Below, piece by piece: positions 60,669 to 64,000 of a DNA stretch of 64,000 nucleotides. The notes under the pieces were generated by a model. That model was not told where the DNA came from and searched no databases. It saw nothing but the letters and a program-made list of their open reading frames with translations. This stretch comes from Pseudomonadota bacterium (GTDB taxonomy: Bacteria; Pseudomonadota; Gammaproteobacteria; Pseudomonadales; Pseudohongiellaceae): positions 1 to 64,000 of the forward strand of contig JAQCBT010000014.1 in the NCBI GenBank assembly GCA_027621405.1, in the 5' to 3' direction. How positions within the stretch are numbered: the first letter of the stretch is position 1; every line of letters starts with the position of its first letter. The translations under genes and the position numbers were made by a program.

Positions 60669-62807
60669 CTAGAAGGTGGTCTGGATAGAGAGCGTGAGAC
60701 GGCGGTAGCGGCTGGAGCAGGAATCCTGGATCAATTCAATCTGGCCATCGATGGTGGTGCCGTCATAGCGTTCGCGGTAGCGACAGTCCGAGCCATCTGT
60801 GAAGTTGTCCGCTTCCAGACGAAAGGTCCAGTCCTCGAACCAGACCTTCTGCACGAAGAGGTCGAGAGAGCGGAGCCCATCGTTACGGGTGATGGTGACG
60901 ATATCGATGTCATAGCGGCCATCATAGAATGGATAGCGGTAATCGAAGCCGTAGCTGAGGCCCAGACTGGTGATGTCCTGTCTAAAACCCAGATTGGCAA
61001 AGCCGCGTCCACCGATGCGTACCTTGCGTTGCAGGAAGGGATCGATGATCTCTGAGTCGAAAATGCCGACGGTCGCAGACACGATGGCATTGGGAAGGTT
61101 GAACTGGTTGAGCCTGACGCTGGCCCGGTTGAACATGCCCCAGCGCTTGGCAGGGCCAACATTGCCAGTGGCTGACAGGGGTTCATCCGGATCCACGGTG
61201 GCATTGATGCGCCCTATATAATTGTCGACCTCTTCGTAGTTTGCGTTGGTAGAAAGAACCCCGGCGTCATTGGGCAGGCGATACTCCAGTGCGGCGGAAT
61301 AGTTCCAGGAAGTCTCCGGTTCCAGTTCCGGGTTGCCCGCATTGGCGTCACGGTCACGATCGTCCTCATCGGTAGTGGCAGCGAAAGACGAAAAACTCAG
61401 CTGGGACACGTTGCGGCGCACCGTGCCACGGAACTGGAAGTTGTCGGTGAAGTTGTAGCGGTAGTCCAGGGAAGGGCGCCAGAACTGGAAGTCCCGGGTC
61501 TTGCGCACAACCCCGGTCTGGGCAATCTCGGAAGTCTCGAACACCACACTGGTCTCCAGTGAGCTGCGGGCACTCAAAGTCCAGTTGTGAAATGCGAATG
61601 CTTCATAGCGGTTTTCCTCAACATGGGTACCGGCATTGGAGATGGAGAGCGCCGGGGACAGCCCGCCGAATCGTTCCGAGGGCGGCTCGCTGCCGAATCT
61701 GGTGCCAATAAAGAGACTGGAATCCAGTTCGGTAATCGCGCTCTCCAATCCGATGCGCAGCGACTGGCTGTCGGTAAGGGAGAAGTTATAGTTGCCCTGT
61801 ACGATGAACTCATTGGTCTCGCGCATGGAATCGATGAACAGATTCTTCTCCAGTGGCTCTTCCGCAGGGTCGGCCTGGAAACGTTCACGGACGAAATCCC
61901 TGATCTCATTGTTCCGGACAAACAGCAGCGAGAGGCGTGAGCCACCATCGAAACGGTACTCGTAGTCTCCGCCGATCTCCCAGTTACGCTCCTTGTTATC
62001 TATCATTTCTTCCTGGATGCTGTTCACTACTCCTGCATCTGTGAAGTTGACGAAGTCGCGCCGGATTGGCCGCAGGAAATCGCCTTCACTGGCGAGCACA
62101 TTGAACTGCATGCGGTGCGGGCCTGTGCTGTAACTCATGTTGGCAGAGACTGAATGCTCATCCTGATCGCGGATATTGGTCTCAAACAATGTACCGAGTA
62201 GTTCACCTGTAGGACCCAGTCGCCGCTCCCGGTTATCGCGGTTCTCATAGTTGGGGCGGGCCTCAAGATTTAGCAGTGCCTGGAAATTCCCTATCTGTTG
62301 GGACCATGCGACGGAGCCGCCGGCCTCATAGGTATCATCATGATTGAGGCGATTCACCAACTCCACGGTCGTAGTGGAGCGACTGTTGGACTCGACAAGG
62401 ATGATATTGATTACCTCGCTGCTGCCGCGCACATTGAGTTCTCCGGACGTATTACGGATGATCTCGATGCGTACTACTTCATCTGCCGAGATACGATCGA
62501 GCTGATCCTGTAGCGAGTTGTCCTTGCCGGCGATGCGCTGCCCATTGATCAGCAGGTTGCCGCCGGTTCCGAGTCCGCGACCACCTCTTCCACCGGGCCC
62601 ACCCCGGCCAATATTGATGCCGGGAATGCGTTCCAGCATGTCATTGGCTGTGATGGGGTTGTACTGGCTGAAGAATGACGCCTCGTAGACTACGGTGGAA
62701 TCATCCACTTCGGACGCAGATTCTTCCGGGGATTGGGCCCAGGCAGGCCCACTAGTGGGGGCCGTGCAGAGTAGAAAAATGGCAATCAGGACAAGAATAC
62801 GGGGCAT
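60669..62807 (-). CDS. TonB-dependent outer-membrane receptor, paralogue of the one at 48920
   Basis: 712 residues with a signal peptide (ends TSGPAWAQS). Plug features: STVVYEASFFSQYNPITANDM, LERIPGINIGRGGPGGRGG (Gly-rich insert), LLINGQRIAGK. The barrel ends YRRLTLSIQTTF with terminal Phe. It shares with 48920-51142 the motif order VVYEASFF/VTYEASYF, DMxxRIPG, the Gly-rich run, NGxRxAGK, NTSGELNVRGSSEV/RGTSGELDVRGSGQV, NWxIGGDYE, and NWTLSARSSLETS/NWTINPRMTLES. Substrate unknown. No clear ribosome-binding site before ATG 62807. Confidence 0.9.
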   Translation of the reverse strand: MPRILVLIAIFLLCTAPTSGPAWAQSPEESASEVDDSTVVYEASFFSQYNPITANDMLERIPGINIGRGGPGGRGGRGLGTGGNLLINGQRIAGKDNSLQDQLDRISADEVVRIEIIRNTSGELNVRGSSEVINIILVESNSRSTTTVELVNRLNHDDTYEAGGSVAWSQQIGNFQALLNLEARPNYENRDNRERRLGPTGELLGTLFETNIRDQDEHSVSANMSYSTGPHRMQFNVLASEGDFLRPIRRDFVNFTDAGVVNSIQEEMIDNKERNWEIGGDYEYRFDGGSRLSLLFVRNNEIRDFVRERFQADPAEEPLEKNLFIDSMRETNEFIVQGNYNFSLTDSQSLRIGLESAITELDSSLFIGTRFGSEPPSERFGGLSPALSISNAGTHVEENRYEAFAFHNWTLSARSSLETSVVFETSEIAQTGVVRKTRDFQFWRPSLDYRYNFTDNFQFRGTVRRNVSQLSFSSFAATTDEDDRDRDANAGNPELEPETSWNYSAALEYRLPNDAGVLSTNANYEEVDNYIGRINATVDPDEPLSATGNVGPAKRWGMFNRASVRLNQFNLPNAIVSATVGIFDSEIIDPFLQRKVRIGGRGFANLGFRQDITSLGLSYGFDYRYPFYDGRYDIDIVTITRNDGLRSLDLFVQKVWFEDWTFRLEADNFTDGSDCRYRERYDGTTIDGQIELIQDSCSSRYRRLTLSIQTTF

Positions 62808-63090
62808 AGTGGTGGATTATACGGCCAGTTGTTGGTGTTGTGGTGATTTAGACGCTAGGGTCTGGCTAAAGTTATCAGAATTTGCGCGGCTTGCGGGCGT
62901 ATTAAAGTCTATACGCGTTGATTGGTATGATTGGATCGCTTTTTTAGCAGGCATAAGCGCAATTTGCCGCACTTCTTGCTTCTTATATGGGGTTCGATTC
63001 AAGCCTGTCGATTAATTTCAAATGCAATCATGCCGACAAAATTCAGGACGAAGTTCGATTTAGCACACGACTGGTTGACTGGAGCTGGGC

Positions 63091-63693
63091 ATGTCTTCGG
63101 AAGTAGTCTCAATACCTATCAGGGAAACCTCTCTCTCTCGATATTTTTGTGGTCGTCTCAACGAGTACGCAAGGCGATTTCGACCGCCACCCCAGGAAGA
63201 AACCTGTCTCTATCTAAGTAAGCTGCTGGAACGCCTCGCGTATAGCGAGCAACTATTCTCCTATGATGAGGGCAGAATCTCCCTGCGCCCTCTGGCCCTG
63301 CTCTATGGTGATGCGGCGGAGGCCGAGAATGAACGCCAGCGCTGTCTCCTGTTACAGCAACTGGGTGATATGGCCCTGTTCCTGGGCGCCCTGTTTCCAG
63401 AGAAATGGGCCCGCCGCGGTATCGGACAGGATTACTTTGTGGGTATGGGCGGTGGTGCCTATGACTATCTCGCCGGTAACGCCCGGACCAACAACCATAT
63501 CTTCGCCGAGCTGGCCAATACTTTCACCCGCATGCTGGAAATGGTGGCTAACGCCTGTTCGAAAGAACAGCGAATGAGTGCCGAGGATGTGCTTGGCCTG
63601 TACCAGCGGTGGACCATGAATCGGGATCCTGTGATTGCCAGCCAGTTACGTGCCCTCGGTATTGAGGTGATCGGTAACGAACGCCTGCAGTAA
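63091..63693 (+). CDS. Conserved hypothetical helical protein
   Basis: 200 residues, ATG 63091 with GGAGCTGGGC upstream. Cytosolic-looking, helical: CLYLSKLLERLAYSEQLF, ERQRCLLLQQLGDMALFLGAL, then VGMGGGAYDYLAGNARTN and AELANTFTRMLEMVANAC. I recognise no domain with certainty. It ends exactly at the start of the third palindromic repeat. Confidence 0.7.
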   Translation: MSSEVVSIPIRETSLSRYFCGRLNEYARRFRPPPQEETCLYLSKLLERLAYSEQLFSYDEGRISLRPLALLYGDAAEAENERQRCLLLQQLGDMALFLGALFPEKWARRGIGQDYFVGMGGGAYDYLAGNARTNNHIFAELANTFTRMLEMVANACSKEQRMSAEDVLGLYQRWTMNRDPVIASQLRALGIEVIGNERLQ

Positions 63694-63743
63694 TAATAGG
63701 GACAGATTTATTTTTTGAAAAAAATAAATCTGTCCCTATTATT
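63692..63743. repeat. GGGACAG palindromic repeat, copy 3
   Basis: AATAGGGACAGATTTATTT and AAATAAATCTGTCCCTATT form an almost perfect hairpin directly after the stop of the hypothetical gene. Third instance of the family seen at 152 and 19627, and close in sequence to copy 2. Confidence 0.88.
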
Positions 63744-63808
63744 ACAGTCTCCAGCACTTCTATTGCACCGGGGTTTTTGTGTTCGCAACAGGTTCGAGAA
63801 ACATCTGT

Positions 63809-64000
63809 ATGTACTTGCTGGTATCGAGCCTGCAGTTTTTGTACACAGGCGCACAGGCCCAGCAGACCTTCGACCTGCAAGCCCACCGTGGCGGGCTTGG
63901 CCTGATGACCGAGAGCACCCTTGAAGCCTTCACCAATGCCCTGGAACTTGGTGTCACTACCCTGGAGATGGATATCCAGATTACGGAAGACGGCGTTGCC
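63809..64000 (+). CDS. Glycerophosphodiester phosphodiesterase, N-terminal fragment (runs off window)
   Basis: From ATG 63809 (a GTG at 63779 is an alternative) a signal peptide (YLLVSSLQFLYTGAQAQ) leads into FDLQAHRGGLGLMTESTLEAF, then LELGVTTLEMDIQITEDG. The AHRGG and E(M/V)D pairs are hallmarks of the GDPD family. These enzymes hydrolyse glycerophosphodiesters such as deacylated phospholipids. The rest is beyond the window. Preceded by the third GGGACAG hairpin. Confidence 0.85.
   Translation, partial: MYLLVSSLQFLYTGAQAQQTFDLQAHRGGLGLMTESTLEAFTNALELGVTTLEMDIQITEDGVA

Overview
The window looks like chromosomal DNA of a free-living, probably marine or aquatic, gammaproteobacterium. RdgC, YheS and RhlE are typical of that class, and the rest is rich in TonB-dependent receptors, signal-peptide-bearing hydrolases, PQQ dehydrogenases, DUF5916 and DUF4953-type proteins. 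That mix resembles the oligotrophic lineages around OM182/Pseudohongiella, but this placement is an inference from gene content only. I see no rRNA, intact tRNA, prophage, plasmid or CRISPR array.

Layout. 0-8 kb: 5' end of a FAD oxidoreductase, a protein of three fused carboxymuconolactone-decarboxylase domains, a heme lipoprotein overlapping a DcaP-like porin, a class C beta-lactamase-like hydrolase, a short MutS-family ATPase, a DoxX protein, and a SET-domain/NNMT-type methyltransferase pair. 8-11.2 kb: a gene-poor stretch that reads as AT-richer, with a dead metzincin protease and an orphan OmpR-type regulator. 11-20 kb: DsbA-like protein, rdgC, yheS, split-barrel protein, PBP4-like peptidase, DUF5916 barrel protein. 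20-36 kb: SGNH hydrolase, methyltransferases, a cytochrome c/PQQ dehydrogenase operon, Tat-type dienelactone hydrolase, leucine-rich-repeat protein, GH43-like protein, FAD oxidase, SDR, a second beta-lactamase-like hydrolase, a DUF4953 metalloprotease and rhlE. 37-47 kb: a convergent NarL-type regulator/7TMR histidine kinase pair, then an 1836-residue type I-secreted repeat protein behind a duplicated upstream module. 47-58 kb: alpha/beta hydrolase, GlcG/HbpS protein, TonB receptor, second PQQ dehydrogenase, two paralogues of an unnamed secreted family, an Fe-S photolyase and a cupin. 58.5-60.6 kb: a compact stress cluster (DksA/TraR-like, tandem Usp, Hsp20). 60.7-64 kb: a paralogous TonB receptor, a hypothetical protein and the 5' end of a glycerophosphodiesterase.

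How the parts may work together. Many products are exported, and the window reads as an outer-surface and periplasmic catabolism region: TonB receptors and porins for uptake, hydrolases and PQQ/cytochrome c oxidation in the periplasm. The stress cluster carries two well-formed Anr/Fnr-type boxes. Each sits at the class II distance from a -10-like hexamer, in front of dksA-like and hsp20, which suggests an oxygen-responsive regulon. Two separate families of palindromic intergenic repeats (a GGGACAG hairpin in three copies, and a GGACACCC array in two places) are scattered between genes and look like non-autonomous mobile elements.

All functions are read from motifs and family knowledge; no database search was run. 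Start codons were moved inward from the longest frame where a ribosome-binding site or signal peptide supports it.
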